48,470 bases of DNA from CBIHON01 sp966211965 (GCA_966211965.1 CBIHON010000038.1:1-48470), one strand, 5' to 3'; shown: positions 8,190-17,090, numbered from the stretch's first letter. Notes: generated from the letters alone by a model not told the origin. Made by a program: numbers and translations.

Positions 8190-8891
8190 ATGCGTATTTT
8201 GCTTGCGGAAGACGATAGTGTGCTCGCCGATGGGTTGACCCGCTCCCTACGTCAGTCAGGCTATGCGACTGATTGCGTAAAAAATGGGCAGGAAGCCGAT
8301 TCGGCGTTGTCCGCCCAAGACTTCGACCTGCTTATCCTCGATTTGGATTTACCTAAAATGTCCGGATTAGAAGTGCTGCGGCGTCTGCGCACACGAAATT
8401 CCCGATTGCCGGTACTGATTTTGACCGCAGGCGACTCGGTCGAGCAGAGAGTCAAGGGCCTGGACCTGGGAGCCGACGATTACATGGCCAAACCATTTGC
8501 CCTATCGGAACTGGAAGCGCGGGTACGCGCCTTGACCCGACGCGGCGCCGGCGGCGGACCAACTGTCATCCGGCACGGGCCTTTGGCCTACGATCAAGTC
8601 GGCCGCATTGCCTATATCAATGAACAAATGCTGGATTTGTCCGCACGCGAACTTGGCTTGCTTGAAGTGTTGTTGCAGCGTACCGGCCGCCTGGTCTCAA
8701 AGGAACAGTTGGTAGATCATTTATGCGAATGGGGCGAGGAAGTCAGCAACAATGCGATCGAAGTTTACGTGCACCGCCTGCGCAAAAAGATTGAAGTCGG
8801 CGGCGTTCGTATCGCCACTGTGCGCGGCCTCGGCTATTGCTTGGAGAAATTTCCGGATACACCTCCGGCCAACATGCCGACGCCGGCCTGA
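8190..8891 (+). CDS. OmpR-family response regulator (TctD/QseB-like)
   Basis: A 233-residue two-component regulator. The receiver domain (residues 1-120) has the acidic pair in AEDD, phospho-acceptor Asp51 in LILDLDLPKMSG, Thr79 in LILTAGD and Lys101 in YMAKPF. A winged-helix DNA-binding domain follows, with LSARELGLLEVLLQ, SKEQLVDHL, NAIEVYVHRLRKKI and TVRGLGY. I chose ATG 8190 (MRILLAEDD); a GTG at 8181 would add three residues. The cognate kinase starts 8 bp after its stop. Being first in a run with DUF4212 and symporter genes, it probably controls their expression, possibly including its own operon. Confidence 0.93.
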   Translation: MRILLAEDDSVLADGLTRSLRQSGYATDCVKNGQEADSALSAQDFDLLILDLDLPKMSGLEVLRRLRTRNSRLPVLILTAGDSVEQRVKGLDLGADDYMAKPFALSELEARVRALTRRGAGGGPTVIRHGPLAYDQVGRIAYINEQMLDLSARELGLLEVLLQRTGRLVSKEQLVDHLCEWGEEVSNNAIEVYVHRLRKKIEVGGVRIATVRGLGYCLEKFPDTPPANMPTPA

Positions 8892-8899
8892 AGCGGTTT

Positions 8900-10498
8900 A
8901 TGACAGACGGTGTGACAGACGGTGCGGAAAACCGCCCTCTTTCCGAGGACAAAACTGCCGAGGATATCAAGCCGCCGCAATCATCCGCACCGATTTCCCC
9001 ATTCAATGCAGCCGAGATACTGGCAACTCAGCCGGAGGAGCACATCCAGCGCTCCCTGTTTGGGGAAATTCTGGATTGGATGCTGGTGCCCTTGCTCCTG
9101 CTCTGGCCGATGAGCATTGCCATCACCTATCTGGTCGCAAAATCCATTGCAAACCAACCCTTCGATCGCGCCCTCGATGACCGGGTGACCGTGCTGGCGC
9201 AGCAAGTCAAGGAAATCAACGGCAAGGTTCTTACCCGATTGCCGGGGCCGGCACGCGATATTTTGCGCGCCGACGATGTCGACAATGTCTACTTTCAAGT
9301 CCTTGGCCCGTACGGTGAATTTATCGACGGCGATCGCGACCTGCCTGCGCCATCTGAAGAAGAAAGGCCGCAACCCTGGTCCATACAATTTCGTGATGAC
9401 TCGATGCGCAATACCGAAATACGCGTGGCCTATACCTATGTCGATTTGCGCAAAGGCCAGATCAGCCACGAAGAACCGAAGGAGCCACGCCTGGCGCTGG
9501 TGCAAGTAGGTGAAACCCTGGATAAACGCTCGCAGCTTGCGAACCAGATCATCAAGGGCGTGATCCTCCCCGAATTCATCATCCTGCCAATCGCATTGGC
9601 GCTGGTATGGTTTGCTCTGTCACGCGGATTATCGCCCCTGGCTGAATTGCAGCAGCGCATCCGGGCCAGACGCCCCGATGACTTGAGCCCGATCGAATCG
9701 GGTCACGTGCCGGAGGAAATCTCCCCCTTGGTGCGCTCGCTGAACGACATGCTGGAGCGCTTGTCGCAAAGCATCCAAATGCAAAAGCGCTTTATCGCCG
9801 ACGCCGCCCATCAAATGAAAACGCCGCTGGCTGGTATGCGCATGCAGTCTGAACTGGCTCTGCGCCAAACCAGCCCGGATGAGATCCACCGCTCGCTGGA
9901 ACAGCTTTCCAAAAGCTCAGAATCCGCGACCCGCTTGGTCAACCAATTGCTGGCCCTGGCGCGTGCAGAAAATCAAACGCCCGAAGCGCGGCCGTTCGTG
10001 CCGCTCGAACTATCCGAATTGGCTCGCAACGTGGTGCAGGATTGGGTCCAGACTTCCTTTGCCCATCGTATCGATCTTGGATTTGAGCAGCCCGGACATC
10101 CACTCATGGTATTGGGCAATCCAACCATGCTGCGCGAATTGTTAAGCAACCTGATCGATAACGCTCTGCGCTATACGCCTGCTGGCGGAAGCGTCACGGT
10201 CCGGGTCCGTACCGATGAGGAAGAGGAGCATGCCATTCTGGAAATCGAAGACACGGGACCAGGCATTCCGCCGGCCGAGCGCGCCCACGTATTCGAGCGC
10301 TTCTACCGGATTTTGGGCAGCAATGTGGAAGGCAGCGGCCTGGGTTTGGCGATCGTGCGTGAAATCGCGCAACAGCATGAGGCGGTTGTCGACATCTTCA
10401 ACAATCCGCGTAGTCACGATCCGAAATTTCCAGGATGTTTATTTCGTGTGACGTTGCAGATGAAACAGCGCCCTGCATTCATCGATGACATCGGCTGA
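8900..10498 (+). CDS. Sensor histidine kinase, TctE-like
   Basis: A 532-residue inner-membrane sensor kinase. A hydrophilic N-terminus of about 50 residues precedes a first membrane helix (WMLVPLLLLWPMSIAITYLV), a periplasmic 2CSK_N-type sensor region and a second membrane helix near PEFIILPIALALVWFAL. A HAMP region follows, then the H-box with His304 in DAAHQMKTPL, N-box LLSNLIDNALRYTP, G1 DTGPGIP, F-box FERFYR and G2 GSGLGLAIV. ATG 8900 was preferred over a TTG at 8837 because the latter would overlap the regulator by 55 bp and adds unconserved sequence. TctE relatives sense carboxylates; the ligand here is unknown. Confidence 0.92.
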   Translation: MTDGVTDGAENRPLSEDKTAEDIKPPQSSAPISPFNAAEILATQPEEHIQRSLFGEILDWMLVPLLLLWPMSIAITYLVAKSIANQPFDRALDDRVTVLAQQVKEINGKVLTRLPGPARDILRADDVDNVYFQVLGPYGEFIDGDRDLPAPSEEERPQPWSIQFRDDSMRNTEIRVAYTYVDLRKGQISHEEPKEPRLALVQVGETLDKRSQLANQIIKGVILPEFIILPIALALVWFALSRGLSPLAELQQRIRARRPDDLSPIESGHVPEEISPLVRSLNDMLERLSQSIQMQKRFIADAAHQMKTPLAGMRMQSELALRQTSPDEIHRSLEQLSKSSESATRLVNQLLALARAENQTPEARPFVPLELSELARNVVQDWVQTSFAHRIDLGFEQPGHPLMVLGNPTMLRELLSNLIDNALRYTPAGGSVTVRVRTDEEEEHAILEIEDTGPGIPPAERAHVFERFYRILGSNVEGSGLGLAIVREIAQQHEAVVDIFNNPRSHDPKFPGCLFRVTLQMKQRPAFIDDIG

Positions 10499-10499
10499 C

Positions 10500-10787
10500 A
10501 TGACCTACCAATCAGAAAACAAGGCGACACCGTGCACGCAGACCGACCACTGGCGCCGGACCAGGCAGCTGACATTGCAGATGCTGCTAGCGTGGTTCCT
10601 GACGACTTTCCTCATCATTTTTTTCGCGCGTGAACTCTCTGGTTTTTCCATACTCGGCTGGCCGTTTTCGTTTTATATGGCGGCACAGGGCGTGACGCTG
10701 ATTTACGTCGTCATCGTCGGCATTTATGCCTGGCGCATGCGGCAGCTGGACAGATCGTTGAAGGATAATGACACCGATGCCCCATAA
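10500..10787 (+). CDS. DUF4212 small membrane protein, symporter partner
   Basis: A 95-residue protein with two predicted membrane helices: QMLLAWFLTTFLIIFFA and FYMAAQGVTLIYVVIVGIYA, with FSILGWPFSF between them. This is the DUF4212 pattern, a family encoded next to sodium:solute symporters and thought to be an accessory subunit. The start is ATG 10500, just after the kinase stop; an in-frame ATG at 10485 would overlap the kinase by 14 bp. It overlaps the symporter ORF by up to 20 bp, which suggests coupled translation. Confidence 0.88.
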   Translation: MTYQSENKATPCTQTDHWRRTRQLTLQMLLAWFLTTFLIIFFARELSGFSILGWPFSFYMAAQGVTLIYVVIVGIYAWRMRQLDRSLKDNDTDAP

Positions 10788-12819
10788 GACTATTTCGTTT
10801 ACCAAGAGGCTCGCACACTATTACGGCTGGTACACGGTCGGCTTCATTTTTTTCCTGATCGCGCTGGCAATTCTTGAAAGGGAAGGCGTTCCGCGCGTTT
10901 GGATCGGCTATCTGTTCATGTTCGCGACCATCGTGCTGTATGCGGGGATCGGTGTGATGAGCCGTACATCGGACGTGTCGGAATACTATGTGGCCGGACG
11001 CCGGGTTCCCGCCGTGTTCAACGGCATGGCGACCGCCGCCGATTGGATGTCGGCCGCCACCTTCATCAGCTTGGCAGGCGGCCTCTATCTGCAAGGATTC
11101 GACGGACTTGCCTACATCATCGGCTGGACCGGCGGCTACTGCCTGGTGGCTCTGCTGATTGCCCCCTTCCTGCGCAAATTCGGCCAGTATACGATTCCCG
11201 ATTTTTTGGCGGCGCGCTATGCCGGGCGCTATGGCGGCAACGTGGTGCGGATCATGGCGGTGATCGCCACCATCATCATTTCCTTCACTTATGTGGTCGC
11301 GCAAATCTACGGTGTCGGGCTCATTACCTCGCGCTTCACCGGCGTCGATTTCTCGGTCGGCATTTTTCTCGGTTTGGCGAGCATTCTGGTCTGCTCATTT
11401 TTAGGCGGCATGCGCGCCATTACCTGGACCCAGGTTGCGCAATACCTGATCATGCTGATTGCCTTCCTGATTCCCGTGACCTGGCTCTCGGTAAAACATA
11501 CCAACATACCGGTTCCTCAGATCGCCTATGGTTCGGCCTTGCCGAAATTGAGTGCGCGCGAAGTCACGCTCAACAACGATCCGAAGGAACTGGAAGTGCG
11601 CGCCGTATTCAAGAAGCGCGCCGACGAGTATCAGGAAAAATTGAACACCTTGCCCGCATCATGGGAAGCAGGACGCGCCGAAATGCAGCGCCGGCTCGAA
11701 GAACTCAAGATGGGCAATGCATCGCTGATCGAGATCAAGGCCGCCGGACGCGAGCTTGCGGCTTATCCCAAGGACCCCGAAGAAGCGAAGCGCAAATGGA
11801 TCGAAGCCAAAGCCTTCAACCTAGCCCGGTCCGAGCCGGTGATTGCACACACCCAGCCATTTCCCGGCAAGGATGCGGCAACATCCGAAACGAAGCGCAA
11901 CAACTTCCTGGCGCTGGCATTGTGCCTGATGATGGGGACTGCCGCCTTGCCGCATGTCCTGGTGCGTTACTACACGACGCCCTCGGTACAGCAAGCGCGC
12001 AACTCGGTATTCTGGACGCTGTTTTTCATCATGCTCCTCTACATCACGATCCCGGCGCTGGCCGTGCTGGTGAAGTACGACATTTATACCTCGCTGGTCG
12101 GCACCGAATTTTCCAAGCTGCCGGCCTGGGTTTCTTACTGGGCCAGCGTCGACAAGATCAATCCGCTCGTCAACATCACCGACATCAACCGGGACGGTCT
12201 CGTACAGCTTGCCGAAATCGTGATGGACGGCGATATCGTAGTGCTGGCCACACCGGAAATCGCGGGCCTCCCCTATGTTATTTCAGGCCTGATTGCAGCG
12301 GGCGGATTGGCGGCCGCTCTCTCGACTGCGGACGGCTTGCTGCTGACGATTTCAAACGCACTCTCGCACGACATTTATTACAAGACGGTCGACCCTAGCG
12401 CGTCGACCCAGAAACGGGTCACGATTTCCAAGCTGCTGTTGCTGGTGGTGGCGCTCGTGGCTGCCTATGCCGCCTCTCTCAAGCCGGGCGACATCCTGTC
12501 GTTGGTAGGCGCAGCGTTCTCTCTGGCTGCATCGGCACTGTTCCCTGCACTGGTATTGGGCGTTTTCTGGAAGCGCGCCAATCAACAGGGTGCGATCGCA
12601 GGCATGCTGACCGGCTTTGCCGTCTGCGGGTACTACATGCTGCACACGAATCCTACGCTAGGCGGCGCAGCGGCAGACCAATGGTTCCGCATCGCGCCTA
12701 TCTCTGCTGGGGTGTTCGGCGTGCCGGCTGGGGTGGCAGCCTTGGTTGTCATAAGCTTGCTGACACCTCGGCCGGATCAACGTACACTGGCGCTGGTCGA
12801 CCATATTCGGGCACCATAA
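10768..12819 (+). CDS. Sodium:solute symporter (SSS family, VC_2705-like)
   Basis: A 683-residue inner-membrane transporter predicted to take up a small organic anion with Na+. It is larger than ActP-type symporters (about 550). The N-terminal half has SEYYVAGRRVP, MATAADWMSAATF and YTIPDFLAARY, all typical of the family. Residues about 255-378 form a long charged, largely helical insert between membrane segments. Residues 472-483 (DINRDGLVQLAE) match an EF-hand loop, followed by ALSTADGLLLTISNALSHD, the conserved Na+-site region. ATG 10768 is used; ATG 10777 has better spacing to the AAGGA at 10761. The substrate is unknown; acetate, lactate or related carboxylates are plausible from the family and the TctDE-like regulators. 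Confidence 0.92.
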   Translation: MTPMPHKTISFTKRLAHYYGWYTVGFIFFLIALAILEREGVPRVWIGYLFMFATIVLYAGIGVMSRTSDVSEYYVAGRRVPAVFNGMATAADWMSAATFISLAGGLYLQGFDGLAYIIGWTGGYCLVALLIAPFLRKFGQYTIPDFLAARYAGRYGGNVVRIMAVIATIIISFTYVVAQIYGVGLITSRFTGVDFSVGIFLGLASILVCSFLGGMRAITWTQVAQYLIMLIAFLIPVTWLSVKHTNIPVPQIAYGSALPKLSAREVTLNNDPKELEVRAVFKKRADEYQEKLNTLPASWEAGRAEMQRRLEELKMGNASLIEIKAAGRELAAYPKDPEEAKRKWIEAKAFNLARSEPVIAHTQPFPGKDAATSETKRNNFLALALCLMMGTAALPHVLVRYYTTPSVQQARNSVFWTLFFIMLLYITIPALAVLVKYDIYTSLVGTEFSKLPAWVSYWASVDKINPLVNITDINRDGLVQLAEIVMDGDIVVLATPEIAGLPYVISGLIAAGGLAAALSTADGLLLTISNALSHDIYYKTVDPSASTQKRVTISKLLLLVVALVAAYAASLKPGDILSLVGAAFSLAASALFPALVLGVFWKRANQQGAIAGMLTGFAVCGYYMLHTNPTLGGAAADQWFRIAPISAGVFGVPAGVAALVVISLLTPRPDQRTLALVDHIRAP

Positions 12820-12861
12820 CAGGCTCCGGATGTTCTCCAAAAACAAAGAGGCGAGGCCGTC

Positions 12862-14280
12862 ATGCCCAATTTTTTCGATGAAATGTACAGCGACGGCAAT
12901 GCCGGCGCAGTGCGCGAGCACTATCAAGGTTTCGCCGCCTGGCTCGCTGCACAATCTCCCGAAAGCATCGCGCGCAAGCGCGCCGAGGCCGACCTGATCT
13001 TCCGCCGCGTCGGCATTACGTTTGCAGTCTACGGCAACGACGCGGGCACTGAACGCCTGATCCCCTTCGACATCATTTCCCGCATCATTCCGGCGGCCGA
13101 ATGGAGCCAGCTCGAAGCCGGCCTGGTGCAGCGCGTTACCGCGCTCAACATGTTCATCCACGACATCTACCACGACCAGGCGATCATCAAGGCCGGCGTG
13201 ATCCCGGCCGAGCAAATCTTCCGCAACGCTCAGTACCGTCCCGAGATGCAAGGCATTTCGGTCGCCTCCAACATCTATGCCCATATCGCCGGGGTCGATA
13301 TCGTGCGCGCCGGCCAAGGCGAGTTCTACGTCCTCGAAGATAATCTGCGTGTGCCTTCCGGCGTGTCTTACATGCTGGAAGACCGCAAGATGATGATGCG
13401 TCTGTTTCCGGAATTGTTCGCGCGCTACAAGATCGCGCCGGTGGCGCACTATCCCGACCTTTTGCTCGACAACCTGCGCTCGGTAGCCCCGGCCGGCGTC
13501 ATCGATCCGACCGTGGTGGTGATGACGCCGGGGATGTACAACTCGGCTTATTTTGAGCACGCCTTCCTGGCCCAGCAAATGGGCGTTGAACTGGTCGAAG
13601 GTCAGGATCTGTTCGTCAATGATAATGCGGTCTACATGCGCACTACGCGGGGGCCGAAGAAGGTCGACGTGATTTACCGCCGCATCGATGACGACTACCT
13701 CGATCCGCTGGCCTTCCGGCCCGACTCCTCGCTCGGTGTGCCGGGCTTGCTGTCCGTGTACCGTGCCGGCAGGGTCACGCTGGCCAACGCGATCGGCACC
13801 GGCGTGGCGGACGACAAGTCGATTTATCCTTTCGTGCCGGACATGATCCGCTTCTATCTGTCTGAAAATCCTGTCCTCAACAATGTACCGACCTACCAGT
13901 GCCGCAAGAAGGAAGACCTGGCCTATACATTGGACCATCTGGCCGAACTGGTAGTCAAGGAAGTACATGGCGCCGGCGGCTACGGCATGCTGGTCGGGCC
14001 GGCTTCGACCACGGTGGAGATTGAAGATTTTCGCCGACGGCTGTTGGCCAAACCGGAAGGTTATATCGCCCAGCCGACCCTGGCATTGTCGGCATGCCCG
14101 ACTTATGTCGAGTCCGGCATCGCACCACGCCATATCGATTTGCGTCCCTTTGTCTTGTCCGGCAAGACCGTCTCGATGGTGCGCGGCGGCTTGACGCGGG
14201 TAGCCTTGCAGGAGGGCTCGCTGGTGGTCAATTCGTCGCAGGGCGGTGGCACCAAAGATACCTGGGTACTGGAAAAATAA
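12862..14280 (+). CDS. Circularly permuted ATP-grasp type 2 protein
   Basis: A 472-residue cytoplasmic enzyme of the circularly permuted ATP-grasp superfamily, predicted to form peptide-like bonds by activating a carboxylate with ATP. Conserved stretches include FRRVGITFAVYG, HDIYHDQAI, AHIAGVDIVR, VLEDNLRVPSGVSYM, the Lys/Gly loop VKEVHGAGGYGMLVGP and HIDLRPFVL near the end. Length is typical. The start has AGAGGCGAGG upstream. Twelve bases separate it from the alpha-E gene, and the pair is conserved in many proteobacteria beside transglutaminase and Anbu genes. The substrate and product have not been established for the family. Confidence 0.93.
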   Translation: MPNFFDEMYSDGNAGAVREHYQGFAAWLAAQSPESIARKRAEADLIFRRVGITFAVYGNDAGTERLIPFDIISRIIPAAEWSQLEAGLVQRVTALNMFIHDIYHDQAIIKAGVIPAEQIFRNAQYRPEMQGISVASNIYAHIAGVDIVRAGQGEFYVLEDNLRVPSGVSYMLEDRKMMMRLFPELFARYKIAPVAHYPDLLLDNLRSVAPAGVIDPTVVVMTPGMYNSAYFEHAFLAQQMGVELVEGQDLFVNDNAVYMRTTRGPKKVDVIYRRIDDDYLDPLAFRPDSSLGVPGLLSVYRAGRVTLANAIGTGVADDKSIYPFVPDMIRFYLSENPVLNNVPTYQCRKKEDLAYTLDHLAELVVKEVHGAGGYGMLVGPASTTVEIEDFRRRLLAKPEGYIAQPTLALSACPTYVESGIAPRHIDLRPFVLSGKTVSMVRGGLTRVALQEGSLVVNSSQGGGTKDTWVLEK

Positions 14281-14292
14281 GGGAGAAACACG

Positions 14293-15270
14293 ATGCTGAG
14301 CCGCACCGCCGATCATTTGTTCTGGATGGCCCGCTACACCGAGCGAGCGGAAAATACCGCTCGCATGCTCGATGTGAACATCCAGACCTCGATGCTGCCG
14401 CAATCAGCCGAAACAGCCGAACAAGGCTGGCGCGCCATGCTGGGCATTTCTGAATTGCAGGAGGTGTTCGACGACAAGTACGGCTTGTTGACGCCGATGG
14501 ATGTATTGGACTTCATGGTGCGTGATCCCGACAATCCCTCTTCGATCGCAGCCTGCTTGACCGAGGCGCGCGAAAATGCGCGAGCGGTGCGCGGCACCCT
14601 GACCACTGAAGTATGGGAAACGCTCAATACCACCTGGCTCGACATGCAAAGTTTGCTGAAGGACGGTTTGCTGGCACAGGACCCGAGCCAGTTTTTCGAA
14701 TGGGTAAAATACCGCTCCCACCTGTCGCGCGGCGTCACCATCGGCACCATGCTGAAAGACGAGGCGATGCATTTCATCCGCCTCGGCACTTTTCTGGAAC
14801 GGGCCGACAATACCGCGCGCATCCTGGATGTGAAATTCCATGGCGTGCAAGACAATGGGCATGAAGAAGAGGCGAGCAACAACCGGCGCGGCGAGGCGGA
14901 CAGTCCGATCGATTTTTATTATTGGGCTGCGATCCTGCGCTCCGTGTCCGGTTTCGAGGTATATCGCAAGGTCTACCGTGACGTGATTACCCCAGCGCAG
15001 GTGGCCGAGTTGCTGATACTGCGCAGCGACATGCCGCGCTCGCTGCTGGCTTGCATGGATGAAGTAGTGGCCAATCTGCAGCAGGTGCGTAACGACGTGT
15101 CCTACGATACGGAACGCTTTGCCGGCAAACTCCATGCGGAATTGAAGTTCAGCCGCATCGAGGACATCCTGGCGGGCGGGCTGCATGATTACCTGACCCG
15201 CTTCCTTGAACAAGTCTATGATTTGGGCAACCGGGTGAGCCGCGATTTCCTGGTACCGCTGGCAGCATGA
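14293..15270 (+). CDS. Alpha-E domain protein
   Basis: A 325-residue all-helical protein of the alpha-E (DUF403) family. Two internal copies of a signature are visible: ERAENTARMLDVN near residues 17-29 and ERADNTARILDVK near 169-181, suggesting an ancient duplication of a helical unit with conserved Glu, Arg and Asn. The start is preceded by GGGAGAA. Its stop overlaps the start of the transglutaminase gene (ATGA). The family almost always accompanies circularly permuted ATP-grasp proteins and may be their catalytic or scaffold partner; its biochemical role is not settled. Confidence 0.92.
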   Translation: MLSRTADHLFWMARYTERAENTARMLDVNIQTSMLPQSAETAEQGWRAMLGISELQEVFDDKYGLLTPMDVLDFMVRDPDNPSSIAACLTEARENARAVRGTLTTEVWETLNTTWLDMQSLLKDGLLAQDPSQFFEWVKYRSHLSRGVTIGTMLKDEAMHFIRLGTFLERADNTARILDVKFHGVQDNGHEEEASNNRRGEADSPIDFYYWAAILRSVSGFEVYRKVYRDVITPAQVAELLILRSDMPRSLLACMDEVVANLQQVRNDVSYDTERFAGKLHAELKFSRIEDILAGGLHDYLTRFLEQVYDLGNRVSRDFLVPLAA

Positions 15271-16070
15271 TCCTCGCCATCTGCCATGAGACGGTGTACC
15301 GCTATACGGCGCCGTTGGCCTATACGATTCAGCAATTAAGGCTGTCGCCGCGTCGCGAACCCCACCAGCATATCCAGTCCTGGCATATTGCAACGGTCGG
15401 GCAGCGCCATGCCTATATCGATGCCTACGGCAATCTGTGCGACATGCTGACCATCACCGGACGGCATGATGAAGTGCGCATCGTGGCCGAAGGCACGGTC
15501 GAGGTAATGCCGCTCGACCGCGGACGGCTGGCTGAAACGGGCGCCCTGTCTCCTCTGGTGTTCACGGTCCCGACGCGCTTGACAGAACCGACTGAAGCCG
15601 TGCGCGGTTTCGCCCATCCCTACCTCGCACAGGGCAAGAGCAGCAAAGCATTGCTGGAATTGGCGCAAGCTATCCGTAGTGCTGTTGTCTACAAGAGCGG
15701 CGCCACGGTGGTGACCAGCTCCGCGACCGAGGCGCTGCAACTGGGACAAGGCGTGTGCCAGGATCACACGCACCTGTTCCTGGCTTGCTGCCATGCGCAT
15801 GGTATTCCAGCGCGCTATGTATCAGGCTACATCGATCCGGGCGGCACGACGCATGCGGAAAGCCACGCCTGGGCCGATGCCTGGGTAGAGGAGCCGGGCT
15901 TCGCCGGCTGGCTCAGCATCGATGCGACCCATGCAGTGTTCGCCAGCGACTCATATTGCCGGCTGGCGATCGGACGTGATTATGATTCGGCGGCGCCGGT
16001 ACGCGGCATGCGCAGGGGCGGCGGCGAGGAAACGCTCAGCGTCCGAGTGAAAGTGGCCGCGGTCGGATGA
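15267..16070 (+). CDS. Transglutaminase-like cysteine peptidase family protein
   Basis: A 267-residue protein with an N-terminal bacterial transglutaminase-associated beta domain (HETVYRYTAPLAYTIQQLRLSP) and a papain-like core. The likely triad is Cys164 in GQGVCQDHTH, His200 in AESHAWADAW and Asp219 in SIDATH. It is therefore probably an active peptidase or transamidase rather than a degenerate member. No signal peptide is evident, so it acts in the cytoplasm. It overlaps the alpha-E gene by 4 bp and completes the ATP-grasp/alpha-E/transglutaminase unit. In the proposed system it could cleave or transfer the peptide made by the ATP-grasp enzyme; this is inference. Confidence 0.93.
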   Translation: MILAICHETVYRYTAPLAYTIQQLRLSPRREPHQHIQSWHIATVGQRHAYIDAYGNLCDMLTITGRHDEVRIVAEGTVEVMPLDRGRLAETGALSPLVFTVPTRLTEPTEAVRGFAHPYLAQGKSSKALLELAQAIRSAVVYKSGATVVTSSATEALQLGQGVCQDHTHLFLACCHAHGIPARYVSGYIDPGGTTHAESHAWADAWVEEPGFAGWLSIDATHAVFASDSYCRLAIGRDYDSAAPVRGMRRGGGEETLSVRVKVAAVG

Positions 16071-16181
16071 CGAGCCTTCTACTGCAGGGAACGGCCCTTA
16101 TTGATGCTCTAAAAGTCGTGGCAATCCTGCGCAAATTGACCATGCTGTAAAATCCTGGCTTTATATTCGCTTTTTTTCATC

Positions 16182-17060
16182 ATGACTTATTGCGTTGCCA
16201 TGCGCCTCGAAGCCGGACTGGTTTTCCTGTCTGACTCTCGCACCAACGCGGGAGTAGACCAGGTTGGCACCTTCCGCAAGATGAGCGTATTTGAAAATCC
16301 GGGCGACCGGATGATGGTCATGATGACCGCCGGCAATCTCTCGATTTCGCAGTCGATACGGCAAATCATCGCCGAGCACAAGACCGCCGACGGCAAAAGC
16401 GTGTGGACAGCCGCCTCGATGTATGAAGCCGCACAGGTGGTCGGCGAGGCAATCCGCACGGTCTATGCGCGCGATGCAAAGTCCCTGGAACACTTCGGCA
16501 TCGACTTCAACGTCAGCATCATTTTCGGCGGACAGATCAAGGGCGAGCGCTGCCGTTTGTTCCAGATGTACTCGGCCGGCAATTTCATCGAATCGCATAA
16601 CGAAAACACCTACTTCCAGATCGGCGAAGCGAAGTACGGCAAACCCATTATCGATCGCGTGGTCACGCCGGCGACGCCTCTGGACGAAGCGGCGAAATGC
16701 GCGTTGATCTCGATGGATTCGACGCTGAGATCCAATATTTCTTGCGGCCTGCCGCTAGATTTGCTGATCTATGAAGCGGACAAGCTGGCGGTCACGCGCT
16801 TCGTCACGATCGATGAAAAAAACCAGTATTTTCAAATGATCCGCAGCACCTGGGGCAAGCAGTTGAAGACGGTATTCGAGGGCATCGACGACCCGGTCTG
16901 GAATGCCGCGCCGGACACCGCAGCCAACGTATTGTCGACGACGAACGCCCATAGCCAGCCGGTGCGCGTAATGCCTCCCGCCGGGCTGACCAATGGCGGC
17001 ATCCATCCTGCGCCGCTGCAAACTTTGGCGCAACAAAGCCACGGAAACCAACAGCACTGA
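16182..17060 (+). CDS. Anbu / proteasome-type protease (beta-subunit homologue)
   Basis: A 292-residue Ntn-hydrolase of the Anbu family (bacterial ancestral beta-subunit, related to HslV and 20S beta subunits), expected to form ring-like or helical assemblies in the cytoplasm. Thr follows the initiator Met directly (MTYCVAMR), so Met removal would expose the catalytic Thr1. Asp17 (SDSRTNAG) and a Lys at mature position 32 (TFRKM) correspond to the usual catalytic pair. The last 40-odd residues, from about NVLSTTNAHSQPV to the His/Gln-rich end, look unstructured and extend beyond the core. A 111-bp gap from the transglutaminase gene may hold its own promoter. A strong terminator follows. Confidence 0.94.
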   Translation: MTYCVAMRLEAGLVFLSDSRTNAGVDQVGTFRKMSVFENPGDRMMVMMTAGNLSISQSIRQIIAEHKTADGKSVWTAASMYEAAQVVGEAIRTVYARDAKSLEHFGIDFNVSIIFGGQIKGERCRLFQMYSAGNFIESHNENTYFQIGEAKYGKPIIDRVVTPATPLDEAAKCALISMDSTLRSNISCGLPLDLLIYEADKLAVTRFVTIDEKNQYFQMIRSTWGKQLKTVFEGIDDPVWNAAPDTAANVLSTTNAHSQPVRVMPPAGLTNGGIHPAPLQTLAQQSHGNQQH

Positions 17061-17090
17061 GCCCACCTAAAAAGCGTCGGGACAAAACAA

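Noticed and set aside
12658..14403. A 581-codon minus-strand frame opposite the ATP-grasp gene
   Set aside because: It is antisense to a gene with clear family motifs and itself looks His/Arg-rich and low in conserved features, as expected for a shadow frame.
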